Below are positions 1 to 8,684 of a DNA stretch of 53,411 nt, piece after piece. Made by a program: the position numbers and the translations under genes. The stretch's first letter is position 1. Each line of letters starts with the position of its first letter. Under the pieces are notes generated by a model. It saw nothing but the letters and a program-made list of their open reading frames with translations. It made no database searches and was not told the origin of the DNA. Source of the DNA: Bacteroidales bacterium UBA5762 (GTDB lineage: Bacteria; Bacteroidota; Bacteroidia; Bacteroidales; TTA-H9); the NCBI GenBank assembly GCA_002418865.1, contig DIEY01000018.1, positions 13,254-66,664 of the forward strand. Direction: 5' to 3'.

Positions 1-48
1 TACGGCAGTTTAGCAAACTGCTGGTTTAAGCCTCTCACCCACCTCACC
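1..48 (-). tRNA. tRNA-Ser(GCU), 5' part only, cut by window edge
   Basis: Read on the minus strand from base 48, the sequence folds as the 5' portion of a serine tRNA. It has acceptor strand GGTGAGG, then T8 and G9, a 3-bp D stem GGT/ACC around an 11-base loop with GG, A26, and a 5-bp anticodon stem GCAGT/ACTGC closing the loop TTGCTAA. The anticodon GCT is complementary to plus-strand bases 12-14. The variable arm starts (CGTA) and then the window ends. The short D stem and serine anticodon fit a class II tRNA. A good promoter lies upstream at 168-197. Confidence 0.88.
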
Positions 49-167
49 AGATTTATAGGCTTATCAATAATCAAGGTATAAAACCTGAATCTATTCAACT
101 TTCATTCCTCCAAAGAACGCTTTCCCTCTTTCTTTTCTTCGAAAATATCTACTTTGCATAGGGACTG

Positions 168-197
168 CAAAAGTAAGGAAAATTTAATTATGCCAAA
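168..197 (-). promoter_or_regulatory. Bacteroidota-type promoter for tRNA-Ser
   Basis: On the minus strand there is TTTG (complement of 194-197), an 18-base spacer, then TACTTTTG (complement of 168-175). This matches the Bacteroidota primary-sigma consensus TTTG-N19-TAnnTTTG. It lies about 120 bases before the tRNA 5' end. Confidence 0.6.
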
Positions 198-254
198 AGT
201 TGTTGAGAATTTTCTTTTGGTTAGCTCATTATGGAATATCACATTTAAACCTTC

Positions 255-285
255 TTAGCATTATTAGATAAGGTTTATAATTTTG
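255..285 (+). promoter_or_regulatory. Promoter for the metallophosphoesterase gene
   Basis: TTAG at 255-258, 19 bases, then TAATTTTG at 278-285. The -7 box is an exact TAnnTTTG and the -33 box differs at one base. The start codon follows 15 bases later, giving a very short leader, which is common in this phylum. Confidence 0.55.
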
Positions 286-299
286 CCGATTATATCATT

Positions 300-1658
300 A
301 TGAGAAATCACATGCGTAGCTATTTGAGAAATAGATATTTTCTACTCATTTTTATTGTTACTTTTACACTTATTATAGGTTGGTTGATCAACCATTGGCA
401 TCTTTTCCCAATTACTTTCAACGGAATTGCATCAAGCATTGGAATAATAGTCCTCGATTTTATTCTTTGGGGTCATATTATTCAGTCCATTCATCATCTC
501 CATAAAAGGAAGAGGTTTTTTATTTATGTATTATTCTGGCTTCCTTTCATGATATTTTTCTGCGGAATGGTCTGTGCAATATTACACCCGTTCAGATTGT
601 GGCCGCCAATGCTACAAACCTGGTATATGGGTTTTATTGTTATTGTATACAGCGCAAAACTATTGCCTGTAGGTATTTATGTTCTTTCTGACATAATACA
701 CTGCATTACAGTAATAAAAAGAATATTTAAGAAAAACCGAAAAGGCTTTTCCGATGATTTTTTTTATATAATTTCGACGCCCTTCTGGGTAAGACTGCTT
801 GCGCGATGCAGTTTTTCAGTTGTTTTTATAGTTTTGATGATAGGGGCAATCGTTTGGCCGCATCAAGTCGAAATTAAACAACTCAATTTTCCAGTTAGAA
901 ATTTACCTGTCTCATTTGATGGTTTTCGAATTGTACAGATTTCGGATTGGCATTTGGGCAGTTGGCCTTCAAAGGAATCATTAGAAAAAATAGTAAGCAA
1001 GATAAATGACTTGAATCCTGATCTCATCGTTTTTACGGGTGATCTGGTTACATTTACAACCCAAGAAGCTTATCCCTTTCGTGAAACCTTGAAAAAACTG
1101 CAATCAAAAGAAGGCGTATTAACCATTTTAGGCAATCATGATTATGGAGGATATATTAGATGGCCTGCATCAAAAGAAAAGGATAAGAATCTCGAAGATT
1201 TTTACCAAGAAATAGGCTGGAAACTGCTTCTTAATGAATCTTTGATAATTGATAAAGATGGCGAACAGATTGCGATTTTAGGGGTTGAAAACTGGGGAGT
1301 TCAGAAAAGATTTCCTAAAAGGGCCGACCTCAAGAAGACTTTAGCTCAGGTTGAAAAAATTCCTGTAAAGATTCTACTTTCACACGATCCAACTTACTGG
1401 GAAAAAATAGTGATTCAAAGAGATACGTCTATTCTTCTTACGCTTTCTGGACATACGCATGGAATGCAGCTTGGTATCGAAACCAGAAATTTTCGCTGGA
1501 GTCCTGCAAAATTTATTTACAAGTATTGGTCGGGTTTATATAAAGATAATGATACCCATCAGTTTCTTTACGTCAATCAAGGCTTGGGATGTATTGGTTA
1601 TCCGGGAAGAATGGGGATTTGGCCTGAAATAACTTTAATAGAATTAAAAACTAAATAG
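300..1658 (+). CDS. Membrane-anchored metallophosphoesterase
   Basis: Calcineurin-like phosphoesterase fused to an N-terminal membrane region. Residues 1-190 hold about five hydrophobic segments (near 13-30, 42-60, 73-95, 108-130 and 168-187). Residues 200-452 hold the dinuclear-metal phosphoesterase domain, with D216-x-H218 (SDWHLG), GDLV around D248, GNHD at 278-281, H362 in SHDP and GHTHG at 384-388, so all five metal-binding blocks are present. This architecture matches the YkuE/YaeI-like group, some members of which act on phospholipid head groups or UDP-sugars. The substrate here cannot be read from sequence. The gene is monocistronic by spacing, and its promoter at 255-285 supports the start at 300. 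An alternative start is Met5. Confidence 0.85.
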   Translation: MRNHMRSYLRNRYFLLIFIVTFTLIIGWLINHWHLFPITFNGIASSIGIIVLDFILWGHIIQSIHHLHKRKRFFIYVLFWLPFMIFFCGMVCAILHPFRLWPPMLQTWYMGFIVIVYSAKLLPVGIYVLSDIIHCITVIKRIFKKNRKGFSDDFFYIISTPFWVRLLARCSFSVVFIVLMIGAIVWPHQVEIKQLNFPVRNLPVSFDGFRIVQISDWHLGSWPSKESLEKIVSKINDLNPDLIVFTGDLVTFTTQEAYPFRETLKKLQSKEGVLTILGNHDYGGYIRWPASKEKDKNLEDFYQEIGWKLLLNESLIIDKDGEQIAILGVENWGVQKRFPKRADLKKTLAQVEKIPVKILLSHDPTYWEKIVIQRDTSILLTLSGHTHGMQLGIETRNFRWSPAKFIYKYWSGLYKDNDTHQFLYVNQGLGCIGYPGRMGIWPEITLIELKTK

Positions 1659-1801
1659 AGCCCTGATATTTAAATAGTTTTGGCCATTTTTGAGCAATCT
1701 TATTCTTACATTTTAAATTTTTAGATACGGTACTTACTTATTGGGCCTCGGTTGGAACGTGTGTAAATATATCTGTCTTATAATTTAATTGGACTTTAAT
1801 C

Positions 1802-1809
1802 TATTTTTG
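1802..1809 (+). promoter_or_regulatory. -7 element for lipA-lipB
   Basis: TATTTTTG, an exact TAnnTTTG box, 31 bases before the lipA start codon. No convincing -33 box was found at the usual spacing. Confidence 0.4.
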
Positions 1810-1840
1810 CAGTCATAACTTAGGTACTTAAGATTTTTTC

Positions 1841-2692
1841 ATGGAAGATTATCGCCAACCGAAACCTGAATGGATAAAGGTTCATATCAAAAGGGATGAG
1901 AAATATCAACAAACGGCTTCTTTGTTGAAATCTTATTTCCTCAACACCATTTGTAGTAGCGGGAAATGTCCCAACATTAAAGAATGCTGGAAAGAAGGGA
2001 CAGCTACATTTATGATTTTGGGGGAGATTTGTACGAGAGCCTGTAAATTCTGCAACACAGCAACAGGCAAACCTTTGCCTCCAGATCCCGATGAGCCCGA
2101 GAGATTAGCCAAGGCTGCCTTGGAAATGGGTTTGCAATATATCGTCTTGACTTCTGTTGACAGGGATGACTTGGAAGACTTAGGCATAAATCATTGGGTA
2201 AGGACGATTAATACTATTCGTGAATACTTACCTCAGGCACAGATAGAAGTATTAATCCCCGATTTTCAGGGTAGAGAAAATCTGATTCAAAGCATCATAA
2301 ATTTGAGACCCAATGTCATTGGTCATAATCTTGAAACTGTTCAGCGGCTGACTCCAGCTATTCGAAGTCGTGCACGATATCATATAAGTCTCGAGGTAAT
2401 CCGTCAGATAGCTAAAAGTGGCATTCCGGCCAAGTCGGGAATTATGGTGGGACTCGGTGAATCTTACGACGAAATATTACAAACCATGGATGATCTCATC
2501 GCTGCCGGTTGTTCTATACTGACAATTGGTCAATATCTCAGACCTTCTAATCGGCATTATCCGGTGATGGAATATATTCGACCTGAAATCTTCAGCGAGT
2601 TAAGAAAAATTGCTCTCGAAAAGGGATTCAAAGCTGCTGAATGTGGTCCTCTGGTGCGTTCATCCTATCATGCAGCTCAGTATAAAATTTAA
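1841..2692 (+). CDS. lipA: Lipoyl synthase
   Basis: Radical-SAM enzyme that inserts two sulfurs into protein-bound octanoyl groups to make lipoyl cofactors. Both Fe-S clusters are visible: the auxiliary cluster C38-x4-C43-x5-C49 (CSSGKCPNIKEC) and the radical-SAM triad C64-x3-C68-x2-C71 (CTRACKFC). The C-terminal RSSYHA carries the serine that ligates the auxiliary cluster in characterised LipA. At 283 residues it is normal length. Its stop codon is followed one base later by the lipB start, so the two form one transcription unit making the cofactor of 2-oxoacid dehydrogenases and the glycine cleavage system. Confidence 0.97.
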   Translation: MEDYRQPKPEWIKVHIKRDEKYQQTASLLKSYFLNTICSSGKCPNIKECWKEGTATFMILGEICTRACKFCNTATGKPLPPDPDEPERLAKAALEMGLQYIVLTSVDRDDLEDLGINHWVRTINTIREYLPQAQIEVLIPDFQGRENLIQSIINLRPNVIGHNLETVQRLTPAIRSRARYHISLEVIRQIAKSGIPAKSGIMVGLGESYDEILQTMDDLIAAGCSILTIGQYLRPSNRHYPVMEYIRPEIFSELRKIALEKGFKAAECGPLVRSSYHAAQYKI

Positions 2693-2693
2693 A

Positions 2694-3383
2694 ATGACAC
2701 TACATCACAAAACACGTTTTATCGACCTTGGAGTAGCTGAATATAAACAAGCCTGGGATATTCAGGAACAATATTGTCATCAATTGCAAGATGCCGTTTT
2801 AAACGGTTCGTATGCCAATGCGTGCAATTATTTATTGTTTGTTGAACATCCTCATGTTTATACACTCGGTAAAAATGGGAAGGCCGGTAATTTGCTCGTA
2901 AATAGCGAATTTCTGAATAAAATTGGAGCAAGCTTTTGCCAAACCAATAGAGGAGGGGATATTACGTATCATGGACCGGGTCAGGTAGTAGTTTATCCAG
3001 TGTTTTATCTTGAGGCATTTCGTGTAGGAGTAAAGCGTTATATTGAAAATTTAGAACAAGCAGTTATCCATATGCTGAATGATTACCAAATAAAAGCCAT
3101 GCGAATGCCAGATGCTATTGGAGTGTGGCTTGAGGCTGATACACCAGCTGCTCGCAAAATTTGTGCAATCGGGGTTAGAGTCAGCAGAGGCATTAGTATG
3201 CACGGACTGGCGCTCAATGTAAATACTCAGCTCGAATATTTTAACTATATTCATCCTTGTGGATTTGTAGATAAAGGCGTTACCTCTATGGAAAAAGAAC
3301 TACATTCTAAAGTCGACATCAACGAAGTAAAAGAAAAATTAAGAGAAAAACTTGCCGAGGTCTTTGATCTGGAATTTGTTTGA
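2694..3383 (+). CDS. lipB: Lipoyl(octanoyl) transferase
   Basis: Transfers octanoate from acyl carrier protein to lipoyl-dependent proteins, supplying the substrate of LipA. It carries the family signature RGGDITYHGPGQ (residues 86-97), the catalytic lysine K155 (RKICAIG), the MHGLALNV block and the catalytic cysteine C189 (HPCGF). The reading frame is open upstream to an ATG at 2610 inside lipA. I chose ATG 2694, one base after the lipA stop, because it gives the usual length (229 residues) and leaves no unrelated N-terminal extension. Confidence 0.95.
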   Translation: MTLHHKTRFIDLGVAEYKQAWDIQEQYCHQLQDAVLNGSYANACNYLLFVEHPHVYTLGKNGKAGNLLVNSEFLNKIGASFCQTNRGGDITYHGPGQVVVYPVFYLEAFRVGVKRYIENLEQAVIHMLNDYQIKAMRMPDAIGVWLEADTPAARKICAIGVRVSRGISMHGLALNVNTQLEYFNYIHPCGFVDKGVTSMEKELHSKVDINEVKEKLREKLAEVFDLEFV

Positions 3384-3672
3384 GGTTTTTTATTCCCCCC
3401 GTAATTTTTGCCTCATTAAATTGTAATGAAAATCTATTAACCTCAAGCTTGCACACTGGTGTTTCTGTTGAATAAAAATCAGTCTAATTGTTTTTCTTAA
3501 AGGGAAAATTACTTTAAGGTATTTTGCTGATTTTGAAATGTTTATGATATCATCAGTATATTTGAAATTTTATATGAAGAAGATGTCGTTCTTATAAATC
3601 CGTGTTGCTAAAAATTTGCATAAAATTGCAGAACGGAGGACCGAATAGTATACTATTATAAATCAATAAGTT

Positions 3673-5520
3673 ATGAAGAAGAATTTTTTGTTAATTCTTA
3701 TATGCATAATAGCTTTAGCGTCTAAGGCCCAAACTTCTAACCTTGTTTTTATGGTACCGGCAGGAGAAAGATATGAAGGAAGTGAAGTATTTAAAAAGAT
3801 GGAACGCACAGACCCTGATTATTTAAAAGCATATAATCAATTGATGAGAGGTTTTATGGCCGAGAGTTTTTTCCTTTACGATCTGGTACAGAATTATTTG
3901 GTTCATCAAGGAAAGATTTCAAAAAAAGAGCCATTATACATTGCTTTTACGGATAACGAAATTTATCAAGCGCGCAAGGGATTTTTGCTGCGAATGGAAG
4001 ATGGAATCAGCAAGAAAGATGGAATCTACTATATTGATTTCAATCGTGATATTTTAGATGACAATCCGGCAAAAGCCGGGTCATATACGCAGGTTGTGCC
4101 TGAGGAGGTTGGTCGGATAATTTTATCTCAACTCTCGGGAACGGTTAATCAGATAGTACCTAAGGAGCATTATTTTTGTACGCAAACCGATAGAGCTACA
4201 GCATTTTATGATGGATTTGCCCAGCATTTCAGGTTTGTTTCGGTTCAATCCGAACCCGATGAGAGAATCAAGCGAACCATTCAGGAAGATTTGAGGAAAA
4301 TTGGATTATGGCTTCCTAAATACCTACATGGGTTTAGGAGAGATTATAACCTAAAAGGGCGCTTTGGTGTATTTCGTGCAACTGCACCGGTGTGGTTTTC
4401 CAAACTCGAAACCATGCGTAAGCACACTTTTATAGAGAGCAGGTTAATTCAACATTTGCCTCAGCTGAGCCGAAACGACGATCCCTGGTTACAGATTTTA
4501 TACAAAGATGCCAGTGTATGGCCAGATATTACCAAATACAGAACAATGAATAACGCAGTAGCTACTGAAGGAGTCATCTCGACTTTTTTCGCATATTTAA
4601 TCGCTTCTGATGCCAAGAAAAATTATTACCCTACTTCATATTACAGAGATTTTTTACCCGATGATACGGCTTTTATTTTCGAACGTCAAATTTTCCCTTT
4701 GCGTAACGAGTATTTGAAAATTTTTACAGTTTTAGCCAAATATGTGCGAATGGATGTAGATTCAAGAGCTCAAATTATCGATTTTATCGAAGGATATGCC
4801 AAAGAATTTCCTCACGAAGCCGAATTGGTGAAGGGAGTTTGGAGTGCTGCCTCAGGTGTAGATTATCAGCCTGTTTTACCTGAGCCTCTTTGGGTTGTAA
4901 TTAATAATGCTCATTTTATTCCATCGGTTCTTTCTCAATTTGGACCCAAATTAAAAACCTATCCATTCGATATGAATAATTGCGATTCGGTTGAACTTGT
5001 GGCTGTGAAAGGAGTTACACCAACCGATGCCATTAAGTTGCTAGAATACAGGAATAAAAATGGCGGCTTTCAATCCCTCAACCAAATAGCTTCCCTCACT
5101 ACAATTAGTCCTTCGGCACGAGAGGGGATTGAACAATTACATCCTTTTGAGAAAGAAAAAATTAGACCTGAAAATTCTTCGCAAAACTGGTCATATACTT
5201 ATACACTTTGGGCTTTTCTCAAAATGGCATTTCTTTATTTCATCGGCATTGGTTTGATTTATTTTGCTCTCGCTCAATTTCTTCATTATCATCCCAAACT
5301 CTTGCAGTATCTCTGGAATTTTCTTCAATTCTTTTTGCTTTCACTATTGGGGATTGTATGCACGGCCATAACTACAAGGAACATCATGTTGTTTATGGGC
5401 TTCGTATTGGTCATTCTTGCATTGGAATATGTATTTCGTCGAAAACAGGGTATGGCATGTTGGTTCGAGATGGGAACCACCTTTTTCATGAGTTTATTGC
5501 TCGTTTATTCACTTTATTGA
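3673..5520 (+). CDS. Unrecognised 615-residue exported membrane protein with a helix-hairpin-helix segment
   Basis: I do not recognise this protein as a whole. Residues 1-20 form a signal peptide ending in a Bacteroidota-like KAQ. Residues 20-400 are soluble. Within them PEEVGR (143-148) followed by ATAFYDGFAQHF (175-186) resembles the HExxH...ALxEGFA arrangement of zinc metallopeptidases, but both histidines are replaced (EEVGR), so catalysis is unlikely. Residues 436-490 resemble a ComEA-type double helix-hairpin-helix (NCDSVELVAVKGV, then RNKNGGFQSLNQI). The C-terminus has about four hydrophobic segments (513-535, 545-568, 571-588, 601-614). A TATATTTG box lies at 3557-3564. It stands alone, and any function in envelope assembly would be a guess. 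Confidence 0.75.
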   Translation: MKKNFLLILICIIALASKAQTSNLVFMVPAGERYEGSEVFKKMERTDPDYLKAYNQLMRGFMAESFFLYDLVQNYLVHQGKISKKEPLYIAFTDNEIYQARKGFLLRMEDGISKKDGIYYIDFNRDILDDNPAKAGSYTQVVPEEVGRIILSQLSGTVNQIVPKEHYFCTQTDRATAFYDGFAQHFRFVSVQSEPDERIKRTIQEDLRKIGLWLPKYLHGFRRDYNLKGRFGVFRATAPVWFSKLETMRKHTFIESRLIQHLPQLSRNDDPWLQILYKDASVWPDITKYRTMNNAVATEGVISTFFAYLIASDAKKNYYPTSYYRDFLPDDTAFIFERQIFPLRNEYLKIFTVLAKYVRMDVDSRAQIIDFIEGYAKEFPHEAELVKGVWSAASGVDYQPVLPEPLWVVINNAHFIPSVLSQFGPKLKTYPFDMNNCDSVELVAVKGVTPTDAIKLLEYRNKNGGFQSLNQIASLTTISPSAREGIEQLHPFEKEKIRPENSSQNWSYTYTLWAFLKMAFLYFIGIGLIYFALAQFLHYHPKLLQYLWNFLQFFLLSLLGIVCTAITTRNIMLFMGFVLVILALEYVFRRKQGMACWFEMGTTFFMSLLLVYSLY

Positions 5521-5588
5521 GGTTGAATTCCAACAGAACAAACATTTTAAAATTTAAAAACTGACACCTGTAGAGTTTTTACTGCTTT

Positions 5589-5621
5589 AGACCTAACAGG
5601 TTTATAAAATCTGTTAGGTCT
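5589..5621. repeat. Palindromic intergenic repeat
   Basis: AGACCTAACAG (5589-5599) and its exact reverse complement CTGTTAGGTCT (5611-5621) flank an 11-base AT loop. A degenerate relative occurs at 23785-23814 (11 of 14 arm positions agree). It could also act as a transcription terminator for the preceding gene, though there is no long T run after it. Confidence 0.6.
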
Positions 5622-6005
5622 TATGGTTTGTTTAAAAAGACAGCAGATAAAAAGATCTTATTTTCGGTTAGGTTTATTTCTACTACAATCCTTGCTAAGG
5701 CAATAACCTTGGCCATAAAACTCGTCGCATTACCGTATATGTCCCGTTTAAAATTTGTGTTCCCCGAAAGTTGAGACTTAAAAAGTCATCTTACTGAATA
5801 TAAGAGAGTTATATCCTTATGGTTCTCAAGTTGGGTTAAAGTTCTCAAGTTTGATTATCTCCTCAATCAAACGAAAATGGAAAGATTAGAACAAGCGACA
5901 TTCTATTCAATGGTTTGAATCCAAGTTTGTAAGATTAAATCATTTTCTGAATCCGAAGAATGAGCTGGTTAATAAAATTTAACCATGTAGTTAAACAACA
6001 TGATT

Positions 6006-6013
6006 TAACTTTG
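6006..6013 (+). promoter_or_regulatory. -7 element for the MaoC-like gene
   Basis: TAACTTTG, an exact TAnnTTTG, 17 bases before the start codon at 6031. No clear -33 box. Confidence 0.4.
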
Positions 6014-6030
6014 AAAAAAATTTTAAAAGG

Positions 6031-6834
6031 ATGTTGAGTGTATATAGCTTTAGTGAGCAAGCTATAGTTGATTTTTGTGAAGTAACTCACGACCATAATG
6101 TGGTTCATGATCCTCAATTTATGAAATCGCAGGGTAAGAAGGCTGTTGTGCCGGGTATGCTTATTTTATCGAAAGCCATTGGTATGGCCGAAGAGATTAT
6201 TCGTAAAGGTGCAAACACTTTTCACTTATTTCTGAATTCTATGGTAGGAGCTAACGAACCTCTTACAATTGGTTACAGAGTTCTTGAAAGGACGCCCATC
6301 AAGGCGGAAATCATTGCTCGAAATTCAAAAGATACATTGAGTCACAAAGGGAATTCGTCTATTATTTACAAAAGAAATCAAGTGATTAACGATCGACCAT
6401 CTGGTCAGCATCGAAGCCTTGAAACTAAAGCCATGCAGATAGAATCTTTTTCGAATCAGATTGCATTGAAAGAGAATCCATTGGGTGCTATTCTTTTTAG
6501 CATAGCCTATGCAAGCCATTCTCTTTTTCAGGCTATTGAAAAACCTATCAGCAACATCGAAAAGGAAATCCATGGCTATTTAAATAAGGATGACCAGAAT
6601 GATAAACAATCTCCTTTTTATCAATCCATTTTAATACATTTACCCGATCAAATTCATGTGCCGATAGGAGGGGTCCCTCTTGATTACTTTATTCATTTTG
6701 AACGAATTAAAGAAGGCAGAACTTATGGCGCCCAGGTATTTTGCACTCAAAATGGCGAAGAAGTGTATTCTTCTTATTATGTTTTAACTGCCATTCCCGA
6801 CCGTTTGATTATGCGTATGGCACCGAACTTATGA
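6031..6834 (+). CDS. MaoC-like hot-dog hydratase/dehydratase family protein
   Basis: The N-terminal part carries the hydratase-2 signature: D21-x4-H26 (DHNVVH) after a long helix, followed by a PGMLIL segment typical of MaoC-type hot-dog enzymes that hydrate 2-enoyl-CoA or enoyl-ACP. The second half (about residues 195-260) looks like a second hot-dog unit (GGVPLDYFIHFERIKEGRTYGAQVF), so this is probably a double hot-dog fold in one chain. The acyl substrate is unknown. It ends eight bases before the end of the convergent FAH-family gene. Confidence 0.72.
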   Translation: MLSVYSFSEQAIVDFCEVTHDHNVVHDPQFMKSQGKKAVVPGMLILSKAIGMAEEIIRKGANTFHLFLNSMVGANEPLTIGYRVLERTPIKAEIIARNSKDTLSHKGNSSIIYKRNQVINDRPSGQHRSLETKAMQIESFSNQIALKENPLGAILFSIAYASHSLFQAIEKPISNIEKEIHGYLNKDDQNDKQSPFYQSILIHLPDQIHVPIGGVPLDYFIHFERIKEGRTYGAQVFCTQNGEEVYSSYYVLTAIPDRLIMRMAPNL

Positions 6835-6841
6835 GTATTTA

Positions 6842-7453
6842 CTAAAGGATTTTTAGTTTCAAGCACTTCTGATCAAAAATATATCCTTCCAATAAATCGT
6901 CGTTTTTTACAGGGCCAACTCCTTCAGGGGTGCCTGTAAAAATGAGGTCTCCCTGTTTGAGGGTAATAAATCTGGATACATACGCTATAATTTTGGGAAA
7001 GGAGAAAATCATATCCTTCGAATTACCCTGTTGAACGAGTTCACCATTTTTTCGAAGCGAGAACGAAATATCATTCAAATCCTCGAAATTTTGTTTGGGA
7101 ATAAAGGTTCCTACTGGGGCTGAAAAATCCCATGCTTTAGCTATTTCCCAAGGTAATCCACCTTTTTTACATTTTTGTTGTAAATCCCGAGCCGTAAAGT
7201 CAATTCCTAATCCTATGCTCTCGATATAGTTAAGGGCAAATTTTTGATCGATATGCTTACCCAAACGATTAATCTTCAGAACAAGTTCACATTCATAATG
7301 CAGCTCATTTGTAAATTCAGGAATATAAAATGGATGTCGACGAGGTAAGAGGGCAGTTTCGGGTTTCATGAAAAACACCGGGTTTTCGGGAAGTTGATTA
7401 TGCAACTCTTCGATATGTGCCCTGTAATTTCTTCCAATACAAATAATTTTCAT
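6842..7453 (-). CDS. Fumarylacetoacetate hydrolase (FAH) family protein
   Basis: FAHD1/YcgM-like fold, 203 residues, the usual single-domain length. It starts MKIICIGRNYRAHIEEL, the classic IGxNYxxH opening. Metal ligands are visible as the glutamates of HYECEL and the aspartate of GIDFTARD, and the end carries GDLIFTGTPEGVGPV, the family glycine-rich loop. Such enzymes act as acylpyruvate hydrolases or oxaloacetate tautomerases/decarboxylases in the cytoplasm, and the exact reaction cannot be fixed here. It converges on the MaoC-like gene and has no operon partner. Confidence 0.88.
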   Translation of the reverse strand: MKIICIGRNYRAHIEELHNQLPENPVFFMKPETALLPRRHPFYIPEFTNELHYECELVLKINRLGKHIDQKFALNYIESIGLGIDFTARDLQQKCKKGGLPWEIAKAWDFSAPVGTFIPKQNFEDLNDISFSLRKNGELVQQGNSKDMIFSFPKIIAYVSRFITLKQGDLIFTGTPEGVGPVKNDDLLEGYIFDQKCLKLKIL

Positions 7454-7637
7454 TTGAATATCTTTTATTAGACATTAGAGCTTGAGAATGAAGAGAAAGT
7501 AAAAATGGATATTTCTTCTTTTGTAAAGAAGAAATACTATTAGTGAGTTTAGCTTTTACAAATCTACAAAGAAAGATATTTTTTTCAACTATTTTATTTC
7601 ACTGGCAGAATACTGACGAGGTTTAATAATTACACTT

Positions 7638-7645
7638 TATTTTTG
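7638..7645 (+). promoter_or_regulatory. -7 element for xerD
   Basis: TATTTTTG matches TAnnTTTG. Its closeness to the first in-frame codons (TTG at 7643 lies within it) argues that translation starts at ATG 7658 or 7649, on a nearly leaderless transcript. Confidence 0.45.
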
Positions 7646-7657
7646 CTTATGCAAAAC

Positions 7658-8563
7658 ATGTGGAGTGAATGGATAAAAGGTTTTAAGGCTCATCTGGTGC
7701 TCGAGAAAGGGCTTGCCGATAATACTGTTGAAGCCTATATACATGACGTAGAGCTATTAGTGGAGTATCTCGATATGATTTCTGTTGTTAAATCTCCGTT
7801 TGAGGTAAACAGAGAAGATTTAAGCCATTTCGTGGAGAATATCTATCAGTTGGGACTTGAAGCGAGTTCTCAGGCCAGAATTATTTCAGGAATTCGTGCT
7901 TTTTTCAAATATTTATTACTTGAAGGGAAATTAAATGAAAATCCTGCTGAATTCATCGAAATTCCCCGTTTACAAAGAAAACTTCCCGTAGTATTAACAG
8001 AACAAGAGATCGATAAACTGATCAAGATGATTGATTTAAGCAGACCGGATGGGCAACGTAATAAAGCCATTATTGAAACACTGTATGCGTGTGGCCTACG
8101 TGTTTCTGAGCTGGTTGATCTTCGGCTTTCACGTCTACATTTTGCAGAAGGTTATATCAATATTATTGGTAAGGGCAACAAAGAACGACTGGTTCCTATA
8201 GGTGAAGAAGCCATACAGAACATTGTTTTATATATAGAGCAGGTGAGGAATACTCTAAAGATAGAAAAACAATGGAGCGATGTTGTTTTTCTTAATCGCA
8301 GGGGTGGGAAAATGAGTAGGGTAATGGTATTTATTATCATCAAGGATTTAGCTACCAAAGCAGGTATTTCGAAAAAAATTAGCCCGCATACTTTTAGGCA
8401 TTCATTTGCCACACATTTGGTCGAGAATGGAGCAAGCCTAAGAGCCGTACAAGATATGTTGGGGCATGCATCTATTACAACAACTGAAATTTATACCCAT
8501 CTCGATAAGGAATACTTACGACATACACTATTGGATTATCATCCCTTTTATGCTAAAAAATAA
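7658..8563 (+). CDS. xerD: Tyrosine recombinase XerD-like
   Basis: Site-specific recombinase that resolves chromosome dimers at dif with a partner XerC. From start 7658 it is 301 residues with a SAM-like N-terminal core-binding domain (1-105) and a catalytic domain with all active-site residues: R148 (ACGLRVSEL), K172 (GKGNKER), H244 and R247 (HTFRHSF), H270 (MLGHASI) and nucleophile Y279 (TEIYTH). I chose 7658 because MWSEWIKGFKAHLVLEKGL aligns with the usual XerD N-terminus and the -7 box lies at 7638-7645; ATG 7649 is the alternative. No phage or integron genes are adjacent, so this is the housekeeping enzyme. Confidence 0.92.
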   Translation: MWSEWIKGFKAHLVLEKGLADNTVEAYIHDVELLVEYLDMISVVKSPFEVNREDLSHFVENIYQLGLEASSQARIISGIRAFFKYLLLEGKLNENPAEFIEIPRLQRKLPVVLTEQEIDKLIKMIDLSRPDGQRNKAIIETLYACGLRVSELVDLRLSRLHFAEGYINIIGKGNKERLVPIGEEAIQNIVLYIEQVRNTLKIEKQWSDVVFLNRRGGKMSRVMVFIIIKDLATKAGISKKISPHTFRHSFATHLVENGASLRAVQDMLGHASITTTEIYTHLDKEYLRHTLLDYHPFYAKK

Positions 8564-8587
8564 GCGCTTCCCCATATAGAGAAGCGC
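8555..8587 (-). terminator. Hairpin terminator for the AT-hook gene
   Basis: GCGCTTC (8564-8570) pairs with GAAGCGC (8581-8587) across a 10-base loop, directly after the xerD stop codon. Only the minus strand has a T-rich run after the stem (complement of the A run at 8555-8563), so it works best for the minus-strand gene that ends at 8685. Confidence 0.6.
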
Positions 8588-8684
8588 CCATTTCATCATG
8601 AAAACCTTATAAATACTCACCCGCCTCTTTTCTCCACAAAATTACAATACATTTTTACATTATTGTCCAATAGTGAGAAAAAAA

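Larger units (their letters stand above)
5521..6030. other. 510-base gene-free stretch with repeat remnants
   Basis: No plausible coding frame is seen. It holds the palindrome at 5589-5621, a direct repeat GTTCTCAAGTT (two copies after 5820), and at 5811-5830 the reverse complement of a block GAGAACCATAAG that recurs at 23691-23702 and, diverged, at 31683-31692. The right end carries the promoter element of the next gene. Confidence 0.5.

Noticed and set aside
2610..2693. Longer lipB start inside lipA
   Set aside because: The 28 extra residues come from lipA sequence in another frame and do not resemble LipB N-termini; ATG 2694 directly follows the lipA stop.
3380..3446. Inverted repeat TTGAGGTT / AACCTCAA after lipB as a terminator or riboswitch
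   Set aside because: The loop is about 50 bases, the stem only 8 bp, and there is no T run.
5208..5564. 118-codon open frame overlapping the end of the 615-residue protein gene
   Set aside because: It is an alternate frame of the membrane-helix coding region; the composition is Ser/Phe/Cys-rich noise with no family features.
7658..8563. xerD as the integrase of a mobile element
   Set aside because: It has housekeeping XerD length and motifs, no flanking repeats, and no phage or conjugation genes nearby.
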